This document shows, piece by piece, positions 1-13,400 of a stretch of DNA of 64,000 nucleotides (positions are counted from its first letter, which is position 1; the number at the start of each line of letters is the position of its first letter). Made by a program: the position numbers and the translations under genes. The notes below the pieces were generated by a model, which worked only from the letters and a program-made list of their open reading frames with translations, did no database searches and had not been told where the DNA came from. The stretch lies in NCBI GenBank assembly GCA_017561885.1, contig JAFZBF010000026.1, positions 1 to 64,000 on the forward strand. The letters are read 5' to 3'. Origin of the DNA: Bacteroidales bacterium (GTDB taxonomy: Bacteria > Bacteroidota > Bacteroidia > Bacteroidales > UBA932).

Positions 1-53
1 CCCTGGACCCCAACATTAAGAGTGTCGTGCTCTACCAACTGAGCTAAGGAAGC
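1..53 (-). tRNA. tRNA-Lys (anticodon CTT), 3' part outside the window
   Basis: Read on the minus strand the sequence starts with acceptor arm GCTTCCT, then TA and a D arm GCTC-AGTTGGTA-GAGC. The anticodon stem is CGACA/TGTTG around the loop CTCTTAA, which gives anticodon CTT (lysine, AAG codons). It continues into the variable loop and the first half of the T stem before the window ends. The 5' end at 53 follows from counting seven acceptor bases before TA. The T arm, the 3' acceptor strand and any CCA lie outside, so integrity cannot be judged. Confidence 0.93.
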
Positions 54-70
54 ATTCCCGTTTGGGACTG

Positions 71-100
71 CAAAGGTAGTCAACTTTTTCTAAGTTGCAA
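71..100 (-). promoter_or_regulatory. Promoter of tRNA-Lys
   Basis: On the minus strand a TACCTTTG box (71-78) matches the Bacteroidetes -7 consensus TAnnTTTG. A TTG (98-100) sits 19 nt upstream, the usual place of the -33 element. The box ends 17 nt before the mature 5' end of the tRNA, leaving room for a short leader. Confidence 0.6.
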
Positions 101-120
101 CCTCAATTTTAAAACTTTTC

Positions 121-128
121 TAAATTTG
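121..128 (+). promoter_or_regulatory. -7 box of the clpC promoter
   Basis: TAAATTTG matches TAnnTTTG and lies 21 nt before the clpC start codon at 150. A TTG at 95-97 is a possible -33 element, but the 23-nt spacing is somewhat long. Together with the tRNA promoter this makes the short gap a divergent promoter region. Confidence 0.5.
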
Positions 129-149
129 TAGCAGAAGATTTCAAGAATA

Positions 150-2564
150 ATGGATTTTACGAAGATACTTCAGAAGATTTTATCCTACGCAAAGGAGGAA
201 GCAGCCAGGCTGGGCAACAATACCGTCACCACCGACCACCTGTTCCTCGGGATACTGCGGGACGGTGACAACGACGCCGTCGACACCATAAAGACATTCG
301 GGGGCAATCCCGACAACATAAAGGCCGAGATCGAGAGCGTCATCGGCACACAACAGTACATCCCCTACGACAAGGCCTCGAGCGTAAAAGTCTCCAAAGA
401 CATAGAAGACGTCTACCGCAATCTGTCCACGGAACTTATCGAGTGCAACGCCGACAGCCCGAAGATGACCCATCTCCTGCTGGCCATCATCAAGGAATCC
501 TACAACACCGTAACCCCCGTGCTGCGCCGATACGGCATCACCCACGAGAGCGTACGGAACTACGTCATGGCAGGAAACATCTCCGCAAAGGATTCCGCCG
601 CAGAAGAGCAGAAAAGCGCACCTGCAGACAAGCCGAAGCCCCAGGCCGCACCTAAAAAAGAAAAGAAAGGTACCGACACCCTCGACAAATACGGCATCGA
701 CCTCACTGCAGAAGCCGTCAGCGGCAAGCTCGACCCCGTGGTATGCCGCGAGAAGGAAGTTGAACGCATCTTCCAGATCCTCTGCCGCCGCAAGAAGAAC
801 AACCCTGTGCTGATCGGCGATCCGGGAGTCGGCAAATCCGCCATCGTGGAGGGTCTTGCACAGGACATCGCCAACAAGAAAGCGCCCCTGGCACTGCAGG
901 ACAAGAGGATAGTAAGCCTTGACATGAGCGCCATCGTGGCCGGCACCAAGTACCGCGGACAATTCGAGGAGCGCCTCAAGACAGTTCTGGACGAAGTGAA
1001 GGCCGCCGGAGACATCATCCTGTTCGTGGATGAAGTCCACACCCTGGTAGGTGCAGGCGGACCCGCAGGCTCCCTGGACGCAGCCAACATACTCAAACCC
1101 GCACTTGCCCGCGGCGAAATCCAGTGCATCGGCGCCACCACACTCGACGAATACCGCGAAATCATCGAAAAGGACGGAGCCCTCGAGCGCCGTTTCCAGA
1201 AAGTTATCGTGGACCAGACAGACTTTGACCAGACTCTGCTCATCCTGCAGACCCTCAAGCCCAAATATGAAGCGTTCCACAACGTTGAATACACACCCGA
1301 GGCACTGAATGCCTGCGTAGTGCTGTCCAACCGCTACATCACCGACCGCAGCCAGCCCGACAAGGCCATTGACGCAATGGATGAAGCCGCAGCCCGCTAC
1401 AGCATACGCAAAGTCGACAGCGAGACCTCTTCACAGATAGACAGCGTCAACGCCAGGCTGGAGAAGGTAAGACAGGACAAGAGAGACGCCGCAATCGGAG
1501 AAGACTTCAAGAAGGCAGCCGAACTGCGCAAGGAGGAAGTTGCGCTCGAATCCGAGCAGCAGGCCCTGGCGACACCCGCCGGAGCACAGCAGAAAGCCAT
1601 AGTCACCGAGCAGGACATCGCCTCGGTCATTTCCATGATGTCCAACGTACCTGTCAGCAAGGTTTCAGAAGCCGAGACCGACAAACTGATCCAGATGGCG
1701 CCACGTCTGAAGACCAAGATCATCGGACAGGACGAGGCCGTGGACAAGGTGGTAAGGGCCATCCAGCGAAACCGCGCAGGCCTGCGCGACCCCAACAAGC
1801 CCATCGGAACTGTCATCTTCCTCGGCCCCACCGGCGTCGGCAAGACCCAGCTCGCAAAGAAGATTGCAGAATATATGTTCGACAGCGCCGACAACATGAT
1901 CCGCATAGATATGAGCGAGTATATGGAGAAATTCTCAGTGAGCGCGCTGATCGGAGCGCCTCCGGGCTACGTGGGCTACAACGAAGGCGGACAGCTGAGC
2001 GAGAGGGTACGCCGCAAACCATATTCCGTCGTGCTCCTCGACGAAATCGAAAAGGCTCACCCCGACATCTTCAATATCCTTCTGCAGGTGCTTGACGAAG
2101 GCCGCCTGACCGACAGTGCCGGACGCCATATAGACTTCCGCAACACCATTCTCATTATGACTTCGAACATCGGCAGCCGCGAGCTGAAGGATTTCGGCAG
2201 CGGAATCGGCTTCAAGACCCCGTCGACCGACCGCCAGCAGCGCAATGCCGAGATCATTGAGAAAGCCCTGAACAAGAAGTTTACTCCTGAGTTCCTGAAC
2301 CGCATCGACGACCGCATCCTCTTCAACCCTCTTAGCGAGGAAGACATCGCAGCCATCTGCGACATCGAGCTGAAGGAACTGCTCGACAGGATGAAAGCCC
2401 TCGGCTATGACATCGAAATCAAGCCGGAGACAAAGAAACTGGTCTGCGAGCAGGGATACGACCCCGAATACGGAGCGCGTCCGCTCAAACGTGCCATCCA
2501 GAAATACATCGAAGATCCGTTGTCAGAACTGATCATTTCCGGCCAGCATCCGGAGAGCATCTGA
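150..2564 (+). CDS. clpC: ClpC-type AAA+ chaperone ATPase
   Basis: ATP-driven unfoldase that normally feeds proteins to the ClpP peptidase in the cytoplasm. The N-terminal repeat domain (about 1-145, with [11 protein letters not shown]) is followed by a charged, Ala/Pro/Lys-rich linker. The first AAA module has Walker A GDPGVGKS near residue 223 and Walker B FVDEVH. A UVR-like helical stretch rich in Glu/Lys comes next. The second module has GPTGVGKT near residue 559, [10 protein letters not shown] and a C-terminal D2 small domain. At 804 residues it has the usual ClpC length and two complete ATPase modules. ClpB is unlikely because the long middle coiled coil is absent. The 3' end overlaps the convergent glycerate kinase gene by 42 nt. 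Confidence 0.93.
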   Translation: MDFTKILQKILSYAKEEAARLGNNTVTTDHLFLGILRDGDNDAVDTIKTFGGNPDNIKAEIESVIGTQQYIPYDKASSVKVSKDIEDVYRNLSTELIECNADSPKMTHLLLAIIKESYNTVTPVLRRYGITHESVRNYVMAGNISAKDSAAEEQKSAPADKPKPQAAPKKEKKGTDTLDKYGIDLTAEAVSGKLDPVVCREKEVERIFQILCRRKKNNPVLIGDPGVGKSAIVEGLAQDIANKKAPLALQDKRIVSLDMSAIVAGTKYRGQFEERLKTVLDEVKAAGDIILFVDEVHTLVGAGGPAGSLDAANILKPALARGEIQCIGATTLDEYREIIEKDGALERRFQKVIVDQTDFDQTLLILQTLKPKYEAFHNVEYTPEALNACVVLSNRYITDRSQPDKAIDAMDEAAARYSIRKVDSETSSQIDSVNARLEKVRQDKRDAAIGEDFKKAAELRKEEVALESEQQALATPAGAQQKAIVTEQDIASVISMMSNVPVSKVSEAETDKLIQMAPRLKTKIIGQDEAVDKVVRAIQRNRAGLRDPNKPIGTVIFLGPTGVGKTQLAKKIAEYMFDSADNMIRIDMSEYMEKFSVSALIGAPPGYVGYNEGGQLSERVRRKPYSVVLLDEIEKAHPDIFNILLQVLDEGRLTDSAGRHIDFRNTILIMTSNIGSRELKDFGSGIGFKTPSTDRQQRNAEIIEKALNKKFTPEFLNRIDDRILFNPLSEEDIAAICDIELKELLDRMKALGYDIEIKPETKKLVCEQGYDPEYGARPLKRAIQKYIEDPLSELIISGQHPESI

Positions 2565-3722
2565 CAGTTCTTCACCAGACTTACCTTGCAGCCGCTCCGC
2601 AATCCGGGCGGCTGTTCTGTTCAAGTTGCGGCGTGTCACTTCCGGCCGCATAGCCTCCTCGATGCTGAGTTCCTTGCCGGAAACCGGGAAAATACCTGCG
2701 AAGCCACCCGAAAGCAGGTCTTCGGAGAGGTCCGCGGCACCGACTATGGCTATAGCAGGAATTCCTTTTGCTGAAGCGGCTTTCAGTACGCCGGCCGGAG
2801 CCTTGCCCATCAGCGTCTGGACATCCATACGGCCTTCGCCGGTTATGACCAGATCACAGTCCTGCAGAAGTACGTCAAAGCCGAGCATAGACAACATCAG
2901 TTCTATCCCAGGGAACATTTCAGCACCGAGCAAAGCCTTGAGACCGGCTCCCATTCCGCCGGCGGCACCGGCACCCGGGAAAGATGAGACGTCCTCGCCA
3001 CAGAAATCTTCCGCCACCTTGGCAAAGTTCCGCAGCCCTTCGTCCAGTGCACGGACATCTTCGGGCGAAGCCCCTTTCTGCGGGGCATAGACGCAGGCTG
3101 CCCCCTGAGGACCGTACAAAGGATTAGACACATCACAGGCTACCCGGACAGAGACTTCCCGGACCGCAGGGTTCAGAGAAGATGCGTCGATAGACCTGAG
3201 TTCGACAAGGTCCTCCCCCGTCCCTTTCAGCTCCTTGCCGCCTGCATCGAGGAAACGGACGCCCAGAGCCCTCAGCATCCCCATGGCACAGTCGTTCGTC
3301 GCGCTGCCGCCGATGCCGAGGATGATGTCCCTGCAGCCCCTTTCCAGCGCATCCAGCAGCAACTGGCCGGCTCCGTATGTAGAAGTTTTCAGAGGATTCC
3401 GCTCTTCTGCGGCCAGAAGCGACAGTCCGGCAGCCGAAGCCATGTCGACGACTGCAGTGCGTCTGCCGTTCTTGTCAGCAACCAGGCCCCAGCCAGCCTC
3501 GACCGGCCGTCCCAAAGGGCCGTTCACCATACAGTGAATCATCTTGCCGTCCAAGGCCCTCACCAGGCATTCAGCCAGGCCTTCCCCGCCGTCCGACACC
3601 GGAATGGTGCAGATTTCACAGTCCCGGTCGACGCTCTTGATGCCATGGGCCAAAGCGTCGGACACCTCCGCCGCCGGAAGCGAACCCTTGAAAGAGTCAC
3701 TGGCTATGACTATTTTCCTCAC
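2523..3722 (-). CDS. glxK: Glycerate kinase
   Basis: Phosphorylates glycerate (type I glycerate 2-kinase family), passing it to lower glycolysis. The 399-residue protein starts MRKIVIASDSFKGSL and carries the family hallmarks DSFKGS, PVSDGGEG, a central GIGGSATNDCAMGML loop and VITGEGRMD near the C-terminus. Length is close to the 375-385 usual for the family with a short extra tail, the part that overlaps clpC. The start codon overlaps the stop of the upstream thioesterase gene (ATGA), so the two are translationally coupled. Confidence 0.9.
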   Translation of the reverse strand: MRKIVIASDSFKGSLPAAEVSDALAHGIKSVDRDCEICTIPVSDGGEGLAECLVRALDGKMIHCMVNGPLGRPVEAGWGLVADKNGRRTAVVDMASAAGLSLLAAEERNPLKTSTYGAGQLLLDALERGCRDIILGIGGSATNDCAMGMLRALGVRFLDAGGKELKGTGEDLVELRSIDASSLNPAVREVSVRVACDVSNPLYGPQGAACVYAPQKGASPEDVRALDEGLRNFAKVAEDFCGEDVSSFPGAGAAGGMGAGLKALLGAEMFPGIELMLSMLGFDVLLQDCDLVITGEGRMDVQTLMGKAPAGVLKAASAKGIPAIAIVGAADLSEDLLSGGFAGIFPVSGKELSIEEAMRPEVTRRNLNRTAARIAERLQGKSGEELSDALRMLAGNDQF

Positions 3723-4147
3723 TTGTCGCCGGATATGAAATAAGGCTTCATTATTTCGTCATAGGGTGTTTCCTTGGCGATGCGGCCACCGTGCAGGCAG
3801 ATGACCTCCACCTCGGCCTCGACAGCCGTCTTGCTGTCAGACAGCCTGACGATATCCTGCTCAAAAAGATAGCGCACGCCCTCGCGCCTGACGTTCAGGC
3901 ACACTTCGAAGTCCTCGCCACCGTGGAGGGGTGTCTTGAAACGCATTTCAATGCGCGACACCATAAAGAGATAGTCGTTGGCCGTGCACTCGCGATAGTC
4001 GAGTCCGATGTGCCTCATGAACTCGTTTCGTCCGCACTCGAGATAATGCTGGTAATTGGCGTTGTTGACGACGCCTTCGATGTCGCATTCATAGTCCCGG
4101 ACCCTGAGGCGCAGCTTGTAAGTATACTCACTTGCAGTTTCTTTCAT
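3719..4147 (-). CDS. Acyl-CoA thioesterase, 4HBT/YbgC-like
   Basis: Single hot-dog-fold protein of 142 residues. The motif RVRDYECDIEGVVNNANYQHYLE is typical of the YbgC/FadM group, in which an Asp near the N-terminus (here in RDYECD) acts in acyl-CoA thioester hydrolysis. Substrate cannot be read from the sequence. It overlaps glxK by 4 nt. Its start codon is only 4 nt beyond a TAACTTTG box, so the transcript may be almost leaderless. Confidence 0.83.
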   Translation of the reverse strand: MKETASEYTYKLRLRVRDYECDIEGVVNNANYQHYLECGRNEFMRHIGLDYRECTANDYLFMVSRIEMRFKTPLHGGEDFEVCLNVRREGVRYLFEQDIVRLSDSKTAVEAEVEVICLHGGRIAKETPYDEIMKPYFISGDK

Positions 4148-4151
4148 AGCC

Positions 4152-4168
4152 CAAAGTTATTATCTTTG
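4152..4168. promoter_or_regulatory. Back-to-back divergent -7 boxes
   Basis: The sequence CAAAGTTATTATCTTTG contains a minus-strand TAACTTTG (4152-4159) for the thioesterase and a plus-strand TATCTTTG (4161-4168) for the phosphatase. One base separates them. Both fit TAnnTTTG. RNA polymerase could hardly occupy both at once. Confidence 0.6.
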
Positions 4169-4189
4169 CGGCGTATTTTCTATAGAACG

Positions 4190-5488
4190 ATGAAAAGATT
4201 CACCATATTCTTTGCGACACTGACGGTCATCTTCATCCTGGCAACATCGGCCACCGATGACCCGTACCGCGACGCCCTCAGGCGCGATCCATACAACGCA
4301 GCCGGAAACTATCACCCCTATCCTGTTCCGGAATACTCCGACACCAAGGCTCCCAAGGGCTACGTTCCTTTCTATGTGAGCCACTACGGCCGTCACGGCA
4401 GCCGTTATCTGATCGGTTCGTCGAGGTATACCTATACCGTCGACATGATGGACCAGCTGCACGACAAGAACCTTCTGACCTCCGAAGGAGAGGCGCTGAG
4501 GGATGACCTCCACGCTATGAGGGAAGCACATGCAGGCCAGGACGGCATCCTCACCCAGGTCGGCAGCCGCGAGCATCAGGGCATCAGCACCCGCCTCTAC
4601 AAGAGGGTAAGGCGCGTGTTCCGCCAGAAGGACCGCAGAGACGTGCTTGTGGTCTCGACTCCGGTTCACCGCGTGCTGCAGAGCGCCTTCAACTTCACGG
4701 GAGCGCTTAAGGGCCTGGAGCCTGACCTCAACTTCCAGCTGTACAGCGGCGACAAATACAAGAACTACCTGGTCCATTCCGTTCCGGATTCCATCTCCGA
4801 CCCGCTGGATTCCATCTGCGACCTGGCTCTGGAAGCCATGCTGGCCGACCTGTCGAAAGGCGTGAAGACCGGAAGCACGATTTTCAAGGACAACGATCTT
4901 GTGCAGCAGGAGCTTGGAGAGGATGAACCTGTCATCTATTTCCTCTATCAGCTCGTCGAAGAGAGTTCGATAGCCAAATGCCTCGACATCGACGTCGACC
5001 CGTTCTCTCATTTTACAGATGATGAGATTGAGATTTTCGGCAAGATCTGGAACGCCCAGTGCGCTTTCTGGTTCCATCGCACCAAGGAGACAGGCGACGT
5101 GAACAACACCATCACCGGAGTGCCGCTTCTGGCAGACTTCGTGACAAAGGCCGACGAGGCTCTGATGCCGGGCAGCACGAAGTGCGCCGACCTGCGCTTC
5201 GGCCACGATTCGGGCATCGGTCCGCTGCTGGGGACCATCAAGGTGGAGGGCTATGACACTACACCTTCGCTTGCAGACGCATATCTGGAGTGGCCTGCAT
5301 ACGAATACATCCCTATGGGATCGAACCTCCAGATGATATTTTATAAAAACCGCCAGGGCGACGTGCTGGTGAAGATGCTCCGCAACGAAAAGGAGACTGT
5401 CATACCTGCACTGCCGACCTTCTACGGACCTTATTACAAATGGAAAGACCTCAGAGCCTATTTTGCCGGCATCTGCGGTCTGGAATAA
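4190..5488 (+). CDS. Exported histidine-type phosphatase
   Basis: Histidine acid phosphatase/phytase clan enzyme of 432 residues. An N-terminal hydrophobic segment (MKRFTIFFATLTVIFILATS) is a probable signal peptide without a lipobox Cys. The catalytic motif is SHYGRHGSRY, in which RHG provides the phosphorylated His, and a late RFGHDSGIGPLL carries the HD proton donor. These enzymes remove phosphate from inositol phosphates or other phosphomonoesters outside the inner membrane; the substrate here is unknown. A longer reading frame runs upstream, but the ATG at 4190 is chosen because it lies after the TATCTTTG promoter box and gives a clean signal peptide. Confidence 0.85.
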   Translation: MKRFTIFFATLTVIFILATSATDDPYRDALRRDPYNAAGNYHPYPVPEYSDTKAPKGYVPFYVSHYGRHGSRYLIGSSRYTYTVDMMDQLHDKNLLTSEGEALRDDLHAMREAHAGQDGILTQVGSREHQGISTRLYKRVRRVFRQKDRRDVLVVSTPVHRVLQSAFNFTGALKGLEPDLNFQLYSGDKYKNYLVHSVPDSISDPLDSICDLALEAMLADLSKGVKTGSTIFKDNDLVQQELGEDEPVIYFLYQLVEESSIAKCLDIDVDPFSHFTDDEIEIFGKIWNAQCAFWFHRTKETGDVNNTITGVPLLADFVTKADEALMPGSTKCADLRFGHDSGIGPLLGTIKVEGYDTTPSLADAYLEWPAYEYIPMGSNLQMIFYKNRQGDVLVKMLRNEKETVIPALPTFYGPYYKWKDLRAYFAGICGLE

Positions 5489-5503
5489 AAACTTAAAAGA
5501 ACA

Positions 5504-5962
5504 ATGATCAAGAATATAGGATTTGTAGCCCACGACTCCCGCAAGGAGGAATTGATAGATTGGGTGACATACAATGCAGAAACCATCAAACACTGCACAC
5601 TCTACTGCACAGGCACCACCGGCAGGCTCATCAAACATGCACTTGAAGAAAAACTCGGTGACGAATGTCCTGAAGTCAACGCTCTTCTCAGCGGCCCGCT
5701 GGGAGGCGACGCCGAAGTCGGTGCGATGATCGCTGAAGGCAGGCTCGACATGCTTGTTTTCTTCTGCGACAACCTCATAGTACAGGGACACCAGAACGAC
5801 GTGCTGGGCCTCAGCAGGCTTGCATCGCTCTATAACATCCCCTACGCTTCAAACCGTTCTTCAGCAGACTTCATCATCTCATCTCCGCTCTTTACCGACA
5901 AGGAGTACGAGAGGATGATTCCCGCCTGCATCGAATCATACAAGAACCGCAAACTGAAATAA
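5504..5962 (+). CDS. mgsA: Methylglyoxal synthase
   Basis: Converts dihydroxyacetone phosphate to methylglyoxal and phosphate, an overflow bypass of lower glycolysis. The 152-residue protein has the compact family fold: VAHDSRKEEL at the N-terminus, the phosphate-binding TGTTG, and LSGPLGGDAEVGAMI, which holds the catalytic Asp. FFCDNLIVQGHQNDV keeps the His and Asp of the active site, and SADFIISSPLF is close to the end. It follows the phosphatase gene by 15 nt and precedes guaA by 9 nt, so co-transcription is likely. Confidence 0.95.
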   Translation: MIKNIGFVAHDSRKEELIDWVTYNAETIKHCTLYCTGTTGRLIKHALEEKLGDECPEVNALLSGPLGGDAEVGAMIAEGRLDMLVFFCDNLIVQGHQNDVLGLSRLASLYNIPYASNRSSADFIISSPLFTDKEYERMIPACIESYKNRKLK

Positions 5963-5971
5963 AACACTTAG

Positions 5972-7494
5972 ATGGACACCATCATCATCCTTGATTTCGG
6001 CTCCCAGTACACTCAGTTGATCGCCCGCAAGGTGAGGGAACTCGACACGTACTGCGAAATCCACCCGTACAACAAGCTGCCTGAACTGACGTCCGATGTC
6101 AAGGGTGTGATTTTCTCCGGCAGTCCGTATTCCTGCAACGCTGCTGACGCTCCGGTTCCGGACCTGGCGGCCGTGAAGGGAAAACTTCCGCTGCTGGCCA
6201 TATGCTACGGTGCCCAGTATCTCGCGAAATGGGGAGGCGGAAAAGTGCAGCAATCCAAAATCCGCGAGTACGGCCGCGCAAATCTGCAGTACATCGACCG
6301 CGACTGTCCGCTGATGCGTGGAGTGCACGACGGTTCGCAGGTGTGGATGAGCCACGGTGATACGATCGAAAGCGTGCCGGACAATTACCACTGCATCTGC
6401 TCGACCGAGAATGTCAAGTATGCTGGCTATAAGATTGCCGGCGAAGAGACATACGCCATCCAGTTTCATCCGGAGGTGCATCATTCCGTGGACGGCCTTG
6501 CCATCCTGCGCAATTTCGTAGTGGACATCTGCGGCTGCGACCAGGGATGGACGGCAGCTTCGTTCGTAGACACGACCGTGCGCGAGCTGAAAGAGAAAAT
6601 CGGAGACGACAAGGTTATTCTCGGCCTTTCCGGAGGCGTAGATTCGTCTGTGGCTGCGATGCTGCTCCACAGGGCCATCGGCAACAACCTGCACTGCATC
6701 TTCGTGGACAACGGCCTGCTTCGCAAGAATGAGTTCAGTTCGGTACTGGAGTCTTACCACGACATGGGCCTGAACGTGAAGGGCGTGGACGCCAAGGAGC
6801 GTTTCTACAAGGTACTGGCCGGTGTCAGCGACCCCGAAGCGAAGCGTAAGGCCATCGGCAAGACCTTCATCGACGTGTTCGATGCTGAGGCAGCGCTCGT
6901 CAAGGACGCGAAGTGGCTGGCCCAGGGAACCATCTATCCGGACGTCATCGAATCGTCCTCTGTCAAGGGACCGAGCGTCACCATAAAGTCGCACCACAAT
7001 GTCGGAGGTCTTCCGGCTTATATGCAGCTGAAGCTCGTGGAGCCGCTGCGTCTGCTCTTCAAGGATGAGGTCCGCAAGGTGGGCCGCCAGCTGCAGATGC
7101 GGCAGGAACTGCTTGGAAGACATCCTTTCCCGGGCCCCGGCCTGGCCATCCGCATCCTTTCTGACGTAACCCCCGAGAAGGTGCGCATCCTTCAGGATGT
7201 GGACGACATCTTCATCCGCGCCCTGCGCGACAACCACCTTTACGACAAGGTATGGCAGGCCGGCGCAATGCTGCTGCCGGTCAGGTCAGTAGGCGTAATG
7301 GGCGACGAAAGGACATATGAAAGCGTGGTATCGCTCCGCGCCGTAGAATCCGTGGACGGCATGACCGCCGACTGGGCGCATCTCCCCTACGAGTTCCTCG
7401 CAAAAGTCTCAAACGAAATCATCAACCGCGTCAAGGGCGTCAACCGCGTAGTCTACGACATCAGCTCCAAACCCCCTGCAACTATAGAGTGGGA

Positions 7495-7498
<4 letters not shown>
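5972..7498 (+). CDS. guaA: GMP synthase, glutamine-hydrolysing
   Basis: Makes GMP from XMP, ATP and glutamine. It has a class I glutamine amidotransferase domain ([12 protein letters not shown]; nucleophile in AICYGAQYL; His-Glu in QFHPEVHHS). An ATP-pyrophosphatase domain follows (PP-loop [12 protein letters not shown]), and the dimerisation domain ends in [13 protein letters not shown]. The 508 residues are the normal length. It is another glutamine consumer next to the large glutamine operon, on the opposite strand. Its stop overlaps the start of the CotH gene. Confidence 0.97.
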
Positions 7499-10414
<2,916 letters not shown>

Positions 10415-13400
10415 CTATGTATTCAGCTTGAATTCAGCAGATGTCTTAATACTTATGTCATCCATCGACATATTGCAGAACGCCTTGACGAAAGCAGTCG
10501 CCAGCCGTGCGTTCGTAAAGAGCGGCACGTTGAAATCGACCGCCGCACGACGGATCTTGTAGCCGTTCTCCAGCTCTGTGGCCGAGAAGTTCTTGGGAAT
10601 GTTGATCACCATCTTCACCGTCCTGCTTTGGATTAGTTCGAGCGCAGAATCATACTCGAAGTCAGGACTCTCGCTTTCCTCGCCCGGCCAGAGAGCCCTC
10701 TTGGCCGGCACTCCGTTGTCTTCGAGATGGCGCTGCGTACCTCGGGTGGCGTATATGGTGTAGCCATGAGCCGCCAGCTGCCTGCATGCATCCAGCAGGT
10801 CCGCTTTCTGAAACGCGTCGCCGGATGAAATCAGCACCGGCCCGTCCGGAACCGGATAGCCTACAGACTCCACGGCCTTCAGAAGAGCGTCGTTGAAATC
10901 GTCGCCCATACAGCCGGCCTCGCCCGTCGAAGCCATATCCACGCCCAGCACCGGATCGGCCCTCAGCAGCCTTGCAAACGAGAACTGGGAAGCCTTCACT
11001 CCTACATAGTCGAAATCGAAGTCATCCTTATGAACCGGCTTGGGATGCTCACCCAGCATAGCCTGCGTGGCGAGTTCTATCATATTAATCTTGGACACCT
11101 TGGATACGAAAGGAAAACTGCGCGAAGCCCTGAGGTTGCACTCGATGACCTTCACGAAATTGTCCTTGGCGAGGAACTGTATATTGAAGGGGCCTGTGAT
11201 ATGCAGGGCGTCCGCAATCTTGCCGGCGATGCTCTTCAGCCTCTTCATTGTGGCCAAGTATATTTTCTGGGCCGGGAACACTATCGTAGCGTCGCCAGAG
11301 TGCACTCCGGCGAACTCCACGTGCTCCGATATGGCATATGCCAGAATCTTTCCTCCGTCAGCGACAGCATCGAACTCGATCTCCTTGCAGCGCTGCATGA
11401 ACTCGCTCACCACCACAGGATGCTGCTGCGAGACCTCGACAGCCATGGAAAGATAGCGGTCAAGCTCGGATGCGTCATAGCAGACGTGCATGGCGGCGCC
11501 GCTGAGCACATACGAAGGCCTTATCAGCACAGGATATCCGACGCGCTCGATAAAAGCATCCAGATCTGCGCGGCTTGTCAGTTCCATCCACTCCGGCTGG
11601 TCTATGTCCAGGGCGTCCACAATCGAAGAGAACTTATGTCTGTCCTCTGCCCTGTCGATGTCGCAGGCCTTCGTACCGAGTATCGGCACGTTATGCTCGT
11701 CAAGACGTACCGCAAGGTTGTTCGGAATCTGGCCGCCCACAGAAACCACCGTTCCGTGAGGCCGCTCCAGTTCGCAGATGTCGAGCACGCGCTCCAAGGT
11801 CAGCTCCTCGAAATAGAGTCTGTCACATATGTCATAGTCCGTAGATACAGTCTCGGGATTGTAGTTGATCATCACTCCTCTCCATCCCGCATCACGGATA
11901 GTCTGCAGGGCAGTCACGGAGCACCAGTCGAACTCCACTGAAGATCCAATCCGGTAGGCGCCGGAGCCGAGAACTATCACGGACCTGCCGTCATTCTCGT
12001 ATTCTATGTCGTCATAGCTGCCGTTGTAGGTCAGGTACAGATAGTTAGTCTTTGCAGGGAATTCTGCGGCAAGTGTATCTATCTGCTTCACGCAGGGCAC
12101 GATGCCGCGGTTCTTCCTCCACACTCTGACCTTGTCCTGCATACGGTCGGCGTCAAAGCCGTCCTTATACAGGGCACGGGCAATCTGATGGTCTGAGAAG
12201 CCCTGGCACTTGGCCTGGCGCAGCAGCCAGTCGGGCAGCTCGCTGCAATCGTTGAAAGAAAGCAGCTCGTTGCAGGTATCCACGATGTTGCGCAGCTTGT
12301 GCAGGAACCACTCGTCTATCTTCGTCAGTTCGTGTATCCTTTCGATGGAGTAGCCGGCCGCCAGGGCGTGGGCTATAGCGAACACCCTCGTATCGTCAGG
12401 CTCGCTCAGGGCGGCATCCAGATCTTCCGGAACCGCCGTCTTGTTCATCACGAATCCGTGCGCTCCCTGCCCTATCATCCTCAGGCCTTTCTGCAGTGAC
12501 TCCTCGAAGTTCCGGCCGATGGCCATCACCTCACCCACACTCTTCATACTCGAACCGATCTTGCGGGATACGCCCTGGAACTTCCGCAGGTCCCAGCGCG
12601 GGATCTTGCACACCACATAGTCCAGCGCAGGCTCGAAGAAAGCCGGAGTACATTTGGTCACGGAGTTTGTCAGTTCAAACAGTCCGTAGCCCAGTCCCAG
12701 CTTGGCGGCGATAAATGCCAGCGGATAGCCCGTAGCCTTGGATGCGAGCGCAGAAGAACGGCTCAGCCTTGCATTGACCTCTATCACGCGATAGTCGTCG
12801 CTGTCAGGATCATAGCCGTACTGCACGTTGCACTCGCCGATTATGCCAAGATGCCGCACGATGCGGATTGCAGTGTCGCGCAGCAGGTTTATGTCATGAT
12901 TGTTCAGAGTCTGGCACGGAGCCACTACTATGCTCTCTCCGGTATGTATGCCAAGAGGATCGAAGTTCTCCATGTTGCAGACGGTGATGCAGTTGTCATA
13001 GCAGTCCCTGACCACCTCATACTCAACTTCCTTCCAACCCTTGAGGGACTTCTCGACCAGCACCTGCGGCGAATAGGCAAAAGCTTTTCCAGCCTGTACG
13101 TCGAGTTCGGACTCGTCGTTGCAGAAGCCGCTGCCCAGACCGCCGAGCGCATAGGCAGACCTGAGAATGACAGGATATCCTATCTCCCGGGCAGCCTCAC
13201 GTGCCTTTTGAATGCTGTCCACCGCGTGAGAGCGGATGATGCTCACTCCTATTTCCTCCATACGGTGGGCGAAAGCATCCCTGTCCTCGGTGTCCACGAT
13301 TGCCTGCACAGGAGTTCCGAGCACGCTTACCCCGTATTTTTCCAGCACACCGCTGCGGTCGAGTTCAACTCCGCAGTTCAGGGCAGTCTGGCCTCCGAAT

